64,000 nucleotides of DNA from Bacteroidales bacterium. GTDB taxonomy: Bacteria; Bacteroidota; Bacteroidia; Bacteroidales; UBA932. The notes beneath the pieces were generated by a model, which saw only the letters and a list, made by a program, of their open reading frames with translations, searched no databases and was not told where the DNA came from. A program made the translations under genes and the position numbers. Below, in pieces: positions 33,473 to 43,209 of the stretch. The stretch is from positions 1 through 64,000 of the forward strand of contig JAILNI010000006.1 of NCBI GenBank assembly GCA_024691765.1, given 5' to 3'. Position 1 is the stretch's first letter. Every line of letters begins with the position of its first letter.

Positions 33473-33495
33473 ATATTAATTATTGGTTTGTATGC

Positions 33496-35898
33496 TTATA
33501 CGGCTTTCCAGCTTTCGGGCTCGCGCCAGCCGCGGAGGAAGTCCGCCACGGCCATGCGTTTCTTGCCGGCCAGCTGCAGGTCGGTCACCTCGAACCAGCC
33601 GTGGCCAGTCGCCACGCGCAGATAGGTCTTCCCGTCGGAAGCGATAGTTCCTGGGGGTACAGCTTCTGCTACTTTGTCAACGACTCTTCCGAAGAATACC
33701 TTGCATTCTACTACTTCGTCACCGCGGACAAACGTGGTCCATGCGGCAGGGTAGGGCGAAAGGCCGCGCACGAGATTGTATATCCCGGCGGCGGGCCGGC
33801 TCCAGTCGATGCGGGTGTTCTCCTTGGTGAGCTTGGGAGCCGAATGGAGCTCCTCGCTTCCCTGTATGAACGATCGCTGCACGCGGGTCTCCACGTTATG
33901 CTGGAAGATGCCCTCGGTGGTCTCCACCACCAGTTCGGCACCGATGCCCATGAGAGCGTCGTGCAGCGAGCCTGCGGTCTCGTCGGGAGCCATGCGGTAC
34001 TCGTGACGGAGGATGATGCCTCCGGTGTCGATATTGTGGTCGAGCATGAATGTCGTTACGCCCGTCATCTTCTCACCGTTTATGATGGCCCAGTTGATGG
34101 GGGCGGCGCCGCGGTATTGCGGCAGCAGGGCGGCGTGAAGGTTGAAAGTGCCCAGCTTGGGCATGCCCCAGACCTCTTCCGGCAGCATGCGGAAAGCCAC
34201 CACCACGAAAAGGTCGGCCTTCCAGGCGGCGAGGGCCTCCAGGAATTCGGGATCCTTGAGTTTGAGCGGCTGGAGCACAGGGATTCCGTGCTCGACGGCG
34301 TATTTCTTGACAGCGCTTTCCTGCACCTTCAGCCCGCGCCCCATGGGCTTGTCGGCCACGGTGACCACTCCCACCACCTTGTAGCGCGCCTTCACCAGGG
34401 CGTCGAGGGAGGCGACGGCGAATTCGGGCGTTCCCATGAACACTATGCGCTTCTGGCGGAAGAAGCGTTCCACAAGGCTCTTGACCTTGCGCCACCATGT
34501 GGATATGCGGTCGCTGTCGAAGAGGGTGGCGTCCTTGACGGACTTGTAAGTGAGGAAGGCTCCGATGGGGGCCAGGACGAATGCCGATATGAACACACCC
34601 ACGCCGGCGCTGGCAGCTCCGTCGCGTGCCAGTTTGGTACCGGAGATGTCCACCACCCAGTAGAGCACGAAGAACAGGGCCGATACGATGGCGCTTGCCC
34701 CGAGTCCGCCCTTGCGTATGAGGGCGCCGAGCGGAGCGCCTATGAAGAACAGGAGCAGGCACGCGAGCGCCTGCGCGAACTTCTTCAGATATTCAATGTC
34801 GGTGCGCCGCAGACGGTAGTAATAGTCGTATACTTCTCCCGCCTTGGATTTGAGGTCGGACGAAAGCCTCTCGGCCTTTCCTTTGGCCTTCTCGTACGCA
34901 TGGATCTCCTTTTCCCTGTCTTTCCATCTGAGGAAGGACGGATCCGAGAAATCCCGCCTCTCGTCCACACCGGCGCGCGATGCGGTGTCCAGCTGGCGCG
35001 GGAGGGAGAAATTGGTTCCCACCCTCATCGACGCATAGTGCCTCTCGTAGGCCCTTACCGTCTCCCGGCGGAGGGAATCCCTTTCCGGGGCGAGCTGCCC
35101 TATCTTCATGGCCTTGGCCTGGTCGCCGAAGCGGCTGGAGTCGCTCTTCTCGAAGGAATAGTTCTGCAGAGGGATGATGAGCTGCTGCCTGTCGAAGTCG
35201 ATGTGCTGCAGCTGCCATGTGGTGTCGCGGTATTTGCGGACGTTGTTCTCGGAATAGTTGGCCCCGCTGTAGAGGGTGAAGGTGAGATAGTCCTTGCGCT
35301 TGCTCATCTTCATCATGGCGGAATCGGCCAGGGTGAGCGAGGTGTTGCCCTTTCCCGAAGTATGGTCGTACACCATCACATGGTACATCATGCGCGTGTC
35401 CTTGTCCTGGCTGCCGACCCGGAGTATGTATCCGTCGATGCCGTCGTAGAACGTTCCTGCGGGAATCTTAATTTCGTTCTTGGTCTTGCCTATGTCGTCG
35501 CGAAGGGTGTAGATTTCGTTGTAGGCCTTGGGTACGAGGTTGTTGCTCACGAAGAAAGCAGCGACGGAAATTACCATCGCCGAAGCCATCAGGGGGAGGA
35601 ACACCCTGGCGAGCGATATGCCCGCCGCCTTGATGGCCATGAGCTCGTTGTTCTCGGCCATCTGGCCCACCGTCATCATCGAAGCCAGGAGGGTGGCGAG
35701 CGGGAGGCAGAGCGGCAGGGTGGTGCAACCGCCCCACAGCATGAACTCCAGTATCACCTTGAGCCCCAGGCCCTTGCCCACCAGTTCGTCGATATACACC
35801 CAGAGGAACTGCATCATCAGGATGAATATCACCACAAGGAGGATCGCTACGAACGGTCCTATGAAAGCCTTGAGTATGAACTGGTCGAGTTTCTTCAC
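33496..35898 (-). CDS. fmt: Fusion: LptF/LptG-family permease + methionyl-tRNA formyltransferase
   Basis: One 800-residue frame joins two whole proteins. Residues 1-455 are an LptF/LptG (YjgP/YjgQ) lipopolysaccharide-export permease: three N-terminal helices (about 10-120), a periplasmic domain, then three helices (about 372-450). After a linker, residues 484-800 are a full Fmt that formylates initiator Met-tRNA. Its catalytic residues are N586, H588 and D624, exactly +480 from E. coli N106, H108 and D144. Six helices put the Fmt half in the cytoplasm. An internal GTG (V476) could also give free Fmt. Upstream is alaS (3-nt gap). Confidence 0.9.
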   Translation of the reverse strand: MKKLDQFILKAFIGPFVAILLVVIFILMMQFLWVYIDELVGKGLGLKVILEFMLWGGCTTLPLCLPLATLLASMMTVGQMAENNELMAIKAAGISLARVFLPLMASAMVISVAAFFVSNNLVPKAYNEIYTLRDDIGKTKNEIKIPAGTFYDGIDGYILRVGSQDKDTRMMYHVMVYDHTSGKGNTSLTLADSAMMKMSKRKDYLTFTLYSGANYSENNVRKYRDTTWQLQHIDFDRQQLIIPLQNYSFEKSDSSRFGDQAKAMKIGQLAPERDSLRRETVRAYERHYASMRVGTNFSLPRQLDTASRAGVDERRDFSDPSFLRWKDREKEIHAYEKAKGKAERLSSDLKSKAGEVYDYYYRLRRTDIEYLKKFAQALACLLLFFIGAPLGALIRKGGLGASAIVSALFFVLYWVVDISGTKLARDGAASAGVGVFISAFVLAPIGAFLTYKSVKDATLFDSDRISTWWRKVKSLVERFFRQKRIVFMGTPEFAVASLDALVKARYKVVGVVTVADKPMGRGLKVQESAVKKYAVEHGIPVLQPLKLKDPEFLEALAAWKADLFVVVAFRMLPEEVWGMPKLGTFNLHAALLPQYRGAAPINWAIINGEKMTGVTTFMLDHNIDTGGIILRHEYRMAPDETAGSLHDALMGIGAELVVETTEGIFQHNVETRVQRSFIQGSEELHSAPKLTKENTRIDWSRPAAGIYNLVRGLSPYPAAWTTFVRGDEVVECKVFFGRVVDKVAEAVPPGTIASDGKTYLRVATGHGWFEVTDLQLAGKKRMAVADFLRGWREPESWKAV

Positions 35899-35901
35899 TG
35901 C

Positions 35902-38514
35902 TTATCCGAGTTTGGAGAGCATGGCATTCAGAGCCTCCGGCAGACCTGCAACATTCTTGCCGCCGGCCATGGCGAGGCCCGGTTGTCCTCCGCCACCGCC
36001 CTGGATGAACTTCGCAGCTTCGCGGAGGTCGGATCCGGCGTTCCAGCCAGCGGCCACGAGATCATGCGAGTACATGAGCAGGAGTTGCGGCTTGCCGGCG
36101 ATGTCGAGGGCTGCGGCAATCACGAGGTTCTCAGCCTCCCTCTGCAGCATCGTGGCGGCTTCGCGGAGCATCACGAAGTCGGGAGCGGCGTCCAGTTTCA
36201 CAACGCGGCGGCCGCCTATTTCCTCGGAGGAGGACAGGAGTTTTTCCTTGAGCAGGAGGGTCTTTTCCTTGAACGCCGCGGCAATCTCCTTCTTGTAGCC
36301 GTCGTTCTCGTCCATCATCCTGCGTACGGCGGCGGTGATGTCGGGAGCATTGTTGAAGAAGCCCCTGAGTTCGGAGAGGGTGTCCTGCAGGCCCTTCACC
36401 ATATTCTCAGCCTCTTCTCCGGTGACCGCCTCGATGCGGCGCACTCCAGCGGCAATCGCCGCTTCGGAGACTATCTTGAAGAGACCTATGTTGCCGGTGG
36501 CGGAAGTGTGGCAGCCGCCGCAGAGTTCGGTGCTGGGGCCGAAGTTCACCACGCGCACCCTGTCGCCGTACTTCTCGCCGAACAGGGCCAGGGCTCCCAT
36601 GGCCTTCGCCTCTTCCATGGTGGCATCGCGCTTCTCCACGAGGGCGAAGTTGCCGCGAATGAGTTCGTTCACCCGGCGTTCCACAGCCGAAAGCTGCTCG
36701 GGAGAGAGTTTCTCAAAGTGGGAGAAGTCGAAGCGGAAGTACTTGTCGCACACGAAGGAGCCCTTCTGCTCGACATGGGTGCCGAGGATTTCCCTCAGGG
36801 CCTGGTCAAGAAGATGGGTGCAGCTGTGGTTGTTCGCGATGCGCAGCCTCCGCGCTGCGTCAACCTTCAGGGTGAAGGCGCCGCTGCAGTCCTGCGGGAG
36901 CCTTTCGGCCACGTGTATGGTGAGGTCGTTTTCCTTTATGGTGTTGAGTATGCGTATTTCCTCTCCTCCGGCGGACACGATGACGCCGGTATCGCCCACT
37001 TCGCCGCCCATCTCGCCGTAGAAGGGAGTGGCGTCGAAGACGAGCTGGAGCATCTCCTTCTGCTTCTCCACCACGGTGCGGCTCTTCAGCAGCAGGGCGC
37101 CGGCGTGCTCGGTTTCGTCATAGCCGGTGAAGACCACGTTCTCCCCTTCATGCCAGACTGTCCAGTCGCCGAAGGTGTTGGCGGTGGCGTTGCGGGCGCG
37201 GGCCTTCTGCTTTTCGAGCTCCGCCTGGAAGCCGTCCATGTCTACCGAGTATCCCTTTTCTTCTGCAATCAGGCCAGTGAGGTCAATGGGGAAGCCGAAG
37301 GTGTCATAGAGCACGAATGCGTCCGTTCCGGGAATGACCTTTGTGGCGGCGTTGCGCTCCATGTAGTCGTCGAGCAGTTTGATGCCGCGGTCGAGGGTGC
37401 GCAGGAAGGCGAGTTCCTCCTCGCGGATGACGTTCTCGACCAGCTTCTGCTGTGCTCCCAGTTCGGGATAAGCCTCTCCCATGTCGGAGACGAGCTGTGG
37501 CACGAGCCGGCAGAGGAATGGTTCGGTGAAGCCGAGGAAGGTGTATCCGTAGCGCACGGCCCTGCGGAGGATGCGGCGTATCACGTATCCCGCCTTGACA
37601 TTGCCGGGCAGCTGGCCGTCGGCGATGGCGAAGGATATGGCGCGGAGGTGGTCGGCTATCACGCGGAAGGCCACGTCGGCCTTTTCGGAAGCGCCGTATT
37701 TATGCCCGGAGAGCTCCTCGATGCGGTGTATGCACCCGGAGAACACGTCGGTGTCGTAGTTGGAGGTCTTGCCCTGGAGTACCATGCAGAGGCGTTCGAA
37801 GCCCATGCCCGTATCTATGTTCTTCTTGGGGAGGGGCTCAAGGTGGCCGTCGGCCTTGCGGACGAACTGCATGAACACGAGGTTCCATATCTCTATCACG
37901 AGGGGATTGTCGGCGTTCACCAGGTCGCGTCCGGGCACTTTGGCGCGCTCTTCGTCGCTGCGGAGGTCGATGTGGATCTCGCTGCAGGGGCCGCACGGGC
38001 CCGTGTCGCCCATTTCCCAGAAGTTGTCGTGCTTGTTGCCCAGCACGATGTGGCTTTCGGGCACGAACTTGAGCCAGGCCTGCTTCGCCTCTTCGTCCAT
38101 GGCGGTGCCGTCTTCGGCGGAGCCTTCGAACACCGTCACGTAGAGCTTTTCCTTATCAATCTTGTATACCTCCGTGAGCAGTTCCCAGGCCCATGCGATG
38201 GCTTCCTCCTTGAAGTAGTCTCCGAAGCTCCAGTTTCCCAGCATCTCGAACATGGTGTGGTGGTAGCCGTCGTGGCCCACCACCTCAAGGTCGTTGTGCT
38301 TGCCGCTGACCCTCAGGCACTTCTGGCTGTCGGCGGCCCTGTTCATCTCCGCCGTGCGGTTGCCCAGGAAGATGTCCTTGAACTGGTTCATGCCGGCATT
38401 GGTGAACATGAGCGTGGGGTCGTTCTTCACCACCATCGGGGCGGACGGAACCACGGTGTGTCCCTTGGACGCGAAGAAGTCCAGGAACTGTCTGCGTATT
38501 TCTTTAGATGTCAT
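35902..38514 (-). CDS. alaS: Alanyl-tRNA synthetase
   Basis: The 870-residue enzyme charges tRNA-Ala. The class II catalytic core is at about 1-350 ([19 protein letters not shown], then [15 protein letters not shown]). The editing domain follows ([16 protein letters not shown], and later [17 protein letters not shown] with zinc ligands C and H), then the C-terminal DHHA1-type domain ([14 protein letters not shown]). Length is normal. A TTG-N19-TAATTTTG promoter lies upstream. The stop is 3 nt before the LptG-Fmt start, so alaS leads this operon. Confidence 0.97.
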   Translation of the reverse strand: MTSKEIRRQFLDFFASKGHTVVPSAPMVVKNDPTLMFTNAGMNQFKDIFLGNRTAEMNRAADSQKCLRVSGKHNDLEVVGHDGYHHTMFEMLGNWSFGDYFKEEAIAWAWELLTEVYKIDKEKLYVTVFEGSAEDGTAMDEEAKQAWLKFVPESHIVLGNKHDNFWEMGDTGPCGPCSEIHIDLRSDEERAKVPGRDLVNADNPLVIEIWNLVFMQFVRKADGHLEPLPKKNIDTGMGFERLCMVLQGKTSNYDTDVFSGCIHRIEELSGHKYGASEKADVAFRVIADHLRAISFAIADGQLPGNVKAGYVIRRILRRAVRYGYTFLGFTEPFLCRLVPQLVSDMGEAYPELGAQQKLVENVIREEELAFLRTLDRGIKLLDDYMERNAATKVIPGTDAFVLYDTFGFPIDLTGLIAEEKGYSVDMDGFQAELEKQKARARNATANTFGDWTVWHEGENVVFTGYDETEHAGALLLKSRTVVEKQKEMLQLVFDATPFYGEMGGEVGDTGVIVSAGGEEIRILNTIKENDLTIHVAERLPQDCSGAFTLKVDAARRLRIANNHSCTHLLDQALREILGTHVEQKGSFVCDKYFRFDFSHFEKLSPEQLSAVERRVNELIRGNFALVEKRDATMEEAKAMGALALFGEKYGDRVRVVNFGPSTELCGGCHTSATGNIGLFKIVSEAAIAAGVRRIEAVTGEEAENMVKGLQDTLSELRGFFNNAPDITAAVRRMMDENDGYKKEIAAAFKEKTLLLKEKLLSSSEEIGGRRVVKLDAAPDFVMLREAATMLQREAENLVIAAALDIAGKPQLLLMYSHDLVAAGWNAGSDLREAAKFIQGGGGGQPGLAMAGGKNVAGLPEALNAMLSKLG

Positions 38515-38548
38515 TGTACGATAAAACTCTGCTTTCTCTTTTAACCTG

Positions 38549-38578
38549 CAAAATTACGTAATTTTCGTATCTTTGCAA
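38549..38578 (-). promoter_or_regulatory. Promoter of alaS operon
   Basis: Minus-strand TTG (38578-38576), 19 nt, TAATTTTG (38556-38549), 34 nt before the alaS ATG. It overlaps the -7 box of the divergent M23 gene. Confidence 0.75.
38568..38575 (+). promoter_or_regulatory. -7 element of the M23 peptidase pair
   Basis: TATCTTTG ends 6 nt before the GTG start at 38582, giving a nearly leaderless transcript. It lies inside the spacer of the divergent alaS promoter, so the two probably compete. Confidence 0.55.
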
Positions 38579-38581
38579 ACT

Positions 38582-39595
38582 GTGCCGAACTATGTTTTCA
38601 ATCCTATAACGCTGCAGTACGAGGTCCACGAAGGACCCCGTTGGCACCGCTCCGCCCGCATCGTGCTGGCGGTGGTGGCCGCCGCCGGTCTGTGCTGGCT
38701 GTATTTCTGGATTTACACCTCGGCACTGGGCCTGGATCTGCCCAAGACCATGAGGCTGAAGCGAGAGGCCGCGGAATGGCAGTCGAAGCTCTACCGCATG
38801 GACCGCAAACTCGACCTTTACGAGACTTCGCTCGAAGGGATAGAAGACCGCGACGACCGCGTCTACCGTTCCATCTACGGCCTGAGTACGCTTCCCGCCG
38901 ACGCCCGCAGCGCGACGCTGGGAGGAACGGGCCGCTATGAGGCCCTGGAGGCCGAGGGTGCCGGTCCGGAGCTGCGCCATACCGTGCGCCGCATGGACAA
39001 CCTGGTGAAGCGCTCCTACATGCAGAGCATGCTGCTCGACGAGGTCCACGGGGTCTCCCTTACCGCCGGCGACATGGTTTCGCACATTCCGGGGGTGCCG
39101 CCGATTATCCCCGACAGGTCGATGTTCCACCTTGCGAGTCCGTTCGGCCGTCGCATCGACCCGGTTTACGGAGGAACCCGCTTCCATGAAGGGCAGGACT
39201 TCGCCGCCCAGGCGGGAACTCCCGTGTTCGCCACCGGCGACGGCGTGGTGGTGAAGGCCGACTTCAAGTTCACCGGCTACGGCAACGAGATAATAATCGA
39301 CCACGGCTTCGGCTACCGTACACGCTACGCCCACCTTTCGAAGATAGGCGTTGCGGTGGGTACGCACGTGCGCCGCGGTGACGAGATAGGCGCCGTGGGT
39401 TCCACCGGCAAGAGCACCGGCCCGCACCTCCACTACGAGGTGCTTTACCGCGGGACTCCCGTGAACCCGTGGCAGTTCATGAACCTCGACATGTCGGCCG
39501 ATGAATACAGGGCCATGGTCGAGAGCCGCCGCAAGGACGCCCTCCCGCGCAAGAAATCTTCACTTGAACTCCTAAAGGACAGAGGCTCACGATGA
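38582..39595 (+). CDS. M23 peptidoglycan endopeptidase (first of pair)
   Basis: The 337-residue inner-membrane protein has a short cytoplasmic N-terminus, one membrane helix (about 25-45), a coiled region, and a C-terminal LytM/M23 domain with complete zinc sites: HEGQDF and GPHLHYEV. It likely cuts peptide cross-links in peptidoglycan. GTG 38582 is chosen; a TTG at 38573 would overlap the -7 box. The stop overlaps the start of the second M23 gene by 4 nt. Confidence 0.9.
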   Translation: MPNYVFNPITLQYEVHEGPRWHRSARIVLAVVAAAGLCWLYFWIYTSALGLDLPKTMRLKREAAEWQSKLYRMDRKLDLYETSLEGIEDRDDRVYRSIYGLSTLPADARSATLGGTGRYEALEAEGAGPELRHTVRRMDNLVKRSYMQSMLLDEVHGVSLTAGDMVSHIPGVPPIIPDRSMFHLASPFGRRIDPVYGGTRFHEGQDFAAQAGTPVFATGDGVVVKADFKFTGYGNEIIIDHGFGYRTRYAHLSKIGVAVGTHVRRGDEIGAVGSTGKSTGPHLHYEVLYRGTPVNPWQFMNLDMSADEYRAMVESRRKDALPRKKSSLELLKDRGSR

Positions 39596-40545
39596 AACTC
39601 CGCCAGTACCTGTACGACAGCCGCACGATGCGCTACCGCAAGGCCGGATTCGATTTCCTGGGCCTGCTGGCCGGCGTGTTCAAGGTGGTGCTCGTCTCGC
39701 TGTCGCTTTTCATAGTGGCCTATTTCATACTGGCCGCCTTCCTCAGCACCGATGCCGAAAAGAGGCTGAGCCGCGAGATACGGGCATACGAGAGGCTCTG
39801 GCCGGCCCTCCAGGAGAGGGAGGCCATGCTCGGCGAAAGCATAAGGGCCCTCGAAACCAAGGACGACGGCATCTACCGCATAGTGTTCCGCAACGATGCT
39901 CCCAACGTGGATCCCATAGGCACTATGGACATCTTCTTTGGGGCGGACACCGTGTCCGAAAACGGAATCGTGGATTATACTTCGGCCAAGACGGCAAGGC
40001 TGACCCGTCAGGCTGCGATGGTGGAGGATGCATTCGAAAAGATTTATTCCACCCTCGCGGAAAAGGGAGGGGATATCCCGCCCATGAGTCTTCCGGTAAA
40101 GGACATTTCCTACCCGCAGATAGGGGCTTCGGTCGGATCCCGCCGCAATCCCATACTGGGTGCGGACGTAAGGCACAACGGACTCGATTTCATAGTGCCG
40201 AGGGGGACTCCCGTATACGCCCCGGCCGACGGCATGGTCGAGAAGGTGCGTCAGGGCAGCAAGGGAGACGGGAACGTGGTCGTGCTCTCGCATCCGGGAG
40301 GCTACACCACCCGCTTCTGCCATCTGTCCGAAATGAAGGTGAAGGACGGCCAGAAGGTGCGAAAGGGGCAGGTGATAGGCACCACCGGCATGAGCGGAGA
40401 CGCCTTCGCCCCGCACCTGCATTACGAGGTGCTGCTGGAAGGCAGGCCGCTGAATCCGGCGAACTGCATCTTCGCCTCTGTCAGCCCGGAAGAATATTCG
40501 AACATGCTTTACATGTCTGTATACACCAAAGAATCAATGGATTGA
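39592..40545 (+). CDS. M23 peptidoglycan endopeptidase (second of pair)
   Basis: The 317-residue protein is built like its upstream neighbour: one membrane helix (about 28-52), a coiled region and an M23 domain with zinc motifs RHNGLDF and APHLHYEV, all intact. The two are diverged paralogues made from overlapping frames (ATGA), suggesting they act together at the same cell-wall site. It is followed 4 nt later by a MerR-type regulator gene. Confidence 0.9.
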   Translation: MKLRQYLYDSRTMRYRKAGFDFLGLLAGVFKVVLVSLSLFIVAYFILAAFLSTDAEKRLSREIRAYERLWPALQEREAMLGESIRALETKDDGIYRIVFRNDAPNVDPIGTMDIFFGADTVSENGIVDYTSAKTARLTRQAAMVEDAFEKIYSTLAEKGGDIPPMSLPVKDISYPQIGASVGSRRNPILGADVRHNGLDFIVPRGTPVYAPADGMVEKVRQGSKGDGNVVVLSHPGGYTTRFCHLSEMKVKDGQKVRKGQVIGTTGMSGDAFAPHLHYEVLLEGRPLNPANCIFASVSPEEYSNMLYMSVYTKESMD

Positions 40546-40549
40546 CGCT

Positions 40550-40867
40550 ATGGAAAAGCTACTCTGGACTATAGGCGAAACCGCCGCACTGCTGGACGAG
40601 AACGTCTCCGCAATACGCTTCTGGACCAACAGTTTCCCCGACTTCATCAAGCCTTCGCGCACGCAGAAAGGCGACCGCCGCTACACTGCGGACGATATCC
40701 AGACCCTGAAGGAACTGCGCTTCCTGCTGAAGGACAAGGGCCTCTCCCTGGAAGGCGCCAGGCAGCGTCTGCAGGCCGACAGGGCGAAGGTCAGCGGAAG
40801 GGTTAAGGCGATAGGCATACTCGAGGGAATCCGTGACCGCCTTTCAGAGATAAAAAAGGGGCTGTGA
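40550..40867 (+). CDS. MerR-family DNA-binding protein
   Basis: A 105-residue protein with a winged-helix MerR domain at residues about 3-72 (WTIGETAALLDENVSAIRFW, GDRRYTADDI, LLKDKGLSLEGAR) and a short helix after it. No Cys-based effector site is present, so it is not a metal-type MerR. It closes the operon of the two M23 peptidases, and might regulate them (inference). Close relatives occur near cell-wall genes in Bacteroidetes, as far as I recall. Confidence 0.85.
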   Translation: MEKLLWTIGETAALLDENVSAIRFWTNSFPDFIKPSRTQKGDRRYTADDIQTLKELRFLLKDKGLSLEGARQRLQADRAKVSGRVKAIGILEGIRDRLSEIKKGL

Positions 40868-40885
40868 AAAACCGGATTTTTTTCA

Positions 40886-40893
40886 TAACTTTG
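40886..40893 (+). promoter_or_regulatory. -7 element before the zinc-ribbon gene
   Basis: TAACTTTG matches TAnnTTTG, 39 nt before the ATG at 40933. No TTG at the expected distance. Confidence 0.5.
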
Positions 40894-40932
40894 CGTCCTT
40901 GCACGAATAGGTAAAAAACTGAACGATATATT

Positions 40933-41751
40933 ATGGCAACAACCAAGAAGAACGTGGGGAAAATGGAGACCCCCATCGACCAGAGGGAAACTTTCGTATC
41001 CCTGCAGAAGAATTTTGCAGATTCCAGCCTCGGAGTTGAGGAAAAGCTGGGAGTTCTCTACAACCTCCAGAAAGCCGACAACGAGATAGAGAAGATAGTC
41101 CAGCTCCGCGGTGAACTGCCCGTTGAGGTGCAGGCACTCGAGGAGGAACTCGTGCGTCTCCGCGCCAAGGTGGAACGCCTGGGCGAGGCCATTGCCGAGA
41201 AGAACGTCATCATCGAGGCCGCCAAGGCCAACGCCGTGCAGCACGAGGCCGACATCGCCAAGTACAGCCGCCAGCTCGAGGATATCTCCAACAGCCGTGA
41301 GTACGACTCCATCAGCAAGGAGCTCGAGAACACCAATCTTCTCCGCCAGATCGACCAGAAGAACATCACCGAGGCCAAGGAGAAGATCGAGGAGTACAAG
41401 CAGGGCATCGAAGAGCTTAACGACCGCATCACCATACGCGAGCAGGACCTCGCCGCCAAGAATGAGGAACTCGGCCGCATCGTCGAGGGTACCGCAGGCG
41501 AAGAGGAAAAACTCCGCGAGCGCCGCGAGGGCTTCGCGTCCAAGCTGGACGAACGCACCATGTCGGCCTACGAGCGCATCCGCGCAAGCGTCCGCAACCA
41601 CCTCGCCGTCGTTCCCGTCTACAACGGAAACGCCTGCGGCGGCTGCTTCAACACCATCACCCCGCAGAGGCTGGTGGACATCGCGTCCGGCGGCAAGCTC
41701 GTCATCTGCGAGCACTGCGGACGCATCATAGTGGGCGGCAAAGCAGAATAA
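40933..41751 (+). CDS. Coiled-coil protein with C4 zinc ribbon (DUF164-like)
   Basis: The 272-residue protein has a long coiled coil (about 35-215, rich in E, K, R and L) and a C-terminal C4 zinc ribbon: NACGGC then, after 23 residues, CEHCGRII. This is the DUF164/CT398 family, of unclear function; helical-hairpin homologues bind flagellar or nucleic-acid partners in other bacteria. It comes 3 nt before dnaB and likely shares its transcript, which hints at a nucleic-acid role (inference). Confidence 0.88.
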   Translation: MATTKKNVGKMETPIDQRETFVSLQKNFADSSLGVEEKLGVLYNLQKADNEIEKIVQLRGELPVEVQALEEELVRLRAKVERLGEAIAEKNVIIEAAKANAVQHEADIAKYSRQLEDISNSREYDSISKELENTNLLRQIDQKNITEAKEKIEEYKQGIEELNDRITIREQDLAAKNEELGRIVEGTAGEEEKLRERREGFASKLDERTMSAYERIRASVRNHLAVVPVYNGNACGGCFNTITPQRLVDIASGGKLVICEHCGRIIVGGKAE

Positions 41752-41754
41752 GCC

Positions 41755-43209
41755 ATGCCTTCGGACAAACGCACACCCCGGAAGAACTCCGCTCCCGACC
41801 TCGAGAACCTGGGACTTGAAATGGGGAACAAACCCCCGCAGGCCCTGGACGTCGAGGAATCGGTCCTCGGAGCGATGATGCTGGAACCCTCCGGCGTCGA
41901 CCAGGCCCTCCTTGACCTTCAGCCCGAGTGTTTCTACGACCCCAGGCACAGGATGGTCTACGAAGCCATGGTGGAGCTTGTCCGCACCCACATCCCGGTG
42001 GACATAGTCACCGTATCCTCCAAACTCCGCGAGAAGGACAACCTCGAAGCGGTCGGAGGGGCCTCGGTGCTGGCTGCGTTCACCGAAAGGGTTGGCAGCG
42101 CTGCCAACCTCGAGTATTACATCAAGATACTCAAGCAGAAGAGCATACAGCGCAACCTCATAACCGCGTCGTACCAGATACTGCACGACTCATTCGACGA
42201 CTCCATGGTCGTGGACGACCTCATCGACAAGTCGGAATCCCTCATCTACGACGCGACGCGCGACATCAGCCGCCGCGAGGTACAGGACATAGGCAGCATA
42301 CTCAAGGACGTGGTGTCCGACATCGAGAAACAGCAGTCCAACACCGGCCTGGTGGGAGTGCCTTCCGGTTATCCCTCGATCGACCGCATAACCGGAGGCT
42401 GGCAGCCCTCCGACCTCGTAATCATAGCCGCCCGCCCATCCGTGGGTAAGACGGCCTTCGCGCTCAACATAGCCCGCAACGCTTCGGTGGACCATCACAT
42501 CCCCGTGGCGGTGTTCTCGCTCGAAATGAGCTGCGCACAGCTCGCCAAGCGTCTGGTAGTGAGCGAGACCGGCCTTAGCGGCGACAAGATCAAGGGCTCC
42601 ATCAAGCTTGAAGACTACGAATGGGAACAGCTGGAGTACCGTATCCGCGACCTCGCGAGGGCTCCCCTCTACATAGACGACACGCCCAGCCTGCCCATCA
42701 TGGAATTCCGCACCAAGGCCAAGAACCTGGTGCTCAGCAAGGGCGTCCGCCTGATAGTGGTGGACTACCTGCAGCTGATGCAGGCTCCCGAGCAGGGAAA
42801 GGGTGGTCTGCGCGAGCAGGAGGTGGCCTACATCTCCCGTACGCTCAAGGCCACTGCCAAGGAACTCGGCGTTCCTATCCTCGCCCTCTCTCAGCTTTCG
42901 CGTAATGCCGTACAGAGGCAGGGAAGCGGCGGCAAGCCCATGCTCAGCGACCTCCGCGAGTCCGGAAGTATCGAGCAGGACGCCGATATGGTCATCTTCA
43001 TCCACAGGCCCGACTACGTAGGCCTCTCGGAGAATCTGGAAGACAGGGAAAAGACCGAAATCATAATAGCGAAGCACCGTAACGGTGAAACCAAGGACAT
43101 CGACATGGTGTTCCGCAGCGAGCAGGTGCGCTTTATGGAAGTCGACGACACCCTCGCCGGGCGCGCCGCTTCCATACAGTCGGCCATGAATCCCGACTTC
43201 GAACAGTAA
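41755..43209 (+). CDS. dnaB: Replicative DNA helicase DnaB
   Basis: The 484-residue hexameric helicase unwinds DNA at the fork. The N-terminal domain is at about 25-130 (PPQALDVEESVLGAMML). The RecA-like C-terminal domain holds Walker A ARPSVGKTAFALN (about 224-236), IPVAVFSLEMSCAQLAKR and Walker B LIVVDYLQLM. No intein interrupts it. The stop overlaps the rseC start by 1 nt (TAATG), so the replication gene and the rnf operon may be one transcript. Confidence 0.97.
   Translation: MPSDKRTPRKNSAPDLENLGLEMGNKPPQALDVEESVLGAMMLEPSGVDQALLDLQPECFYDPRHRMVYEAMVELVRTHIPVDIVTVSSKLREKDNLEAVGGASVLAAFTERVGSAANLEYYIKILKQKSIQRNLITASYQILHDSFDDSMVVDDLIDKSESLIYDATRDISRREVQDIGSILKDVVSDIEKQQSNTGLVGVPSGYPSIDRITGGWQPSDLVIIAARPSVGKTAFALNIARNASVDHHIPVAVFSLEMSCAQLAKRLVVSETGLSGDKIKGSIKLEDYEWEQLEYRIRDLARAPLYIDDTPSLPIMEFRTKAKNLVLSKGVRLIVVDYLQLMQAPEQGKGGLREQEVAYISRTLKATAKELGVPILALSQLSRNAVQRQGSGGKPMLSDLRESGSIEQDADMVIFIHRPDYVGLSENLEDREKTEIIIAKHRNGETKDIDMVFRSEQVRFMEVDDTLAGRAASIQSAMNPDFEQ

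Noticed and set aside
34380..34520. A sequencing frameshift as the cause of the LptG-Fmt fusion
   Set aside because: The junction has no homopolymer run, the linker is coding-like, and both halves are complete with no missing end, so an in-frame fusion is the simpler reading. Raw reads would still be decisive.
33601..38544. Open frame of 1647 codons on the plus strand
   Set aside because: It is fully antisense to alaS and the LptG-Fmt gene. High GC at third positions keeps antisense stops rare. The translation is His/Glu/Gly-rich low-complexity with no family motif.
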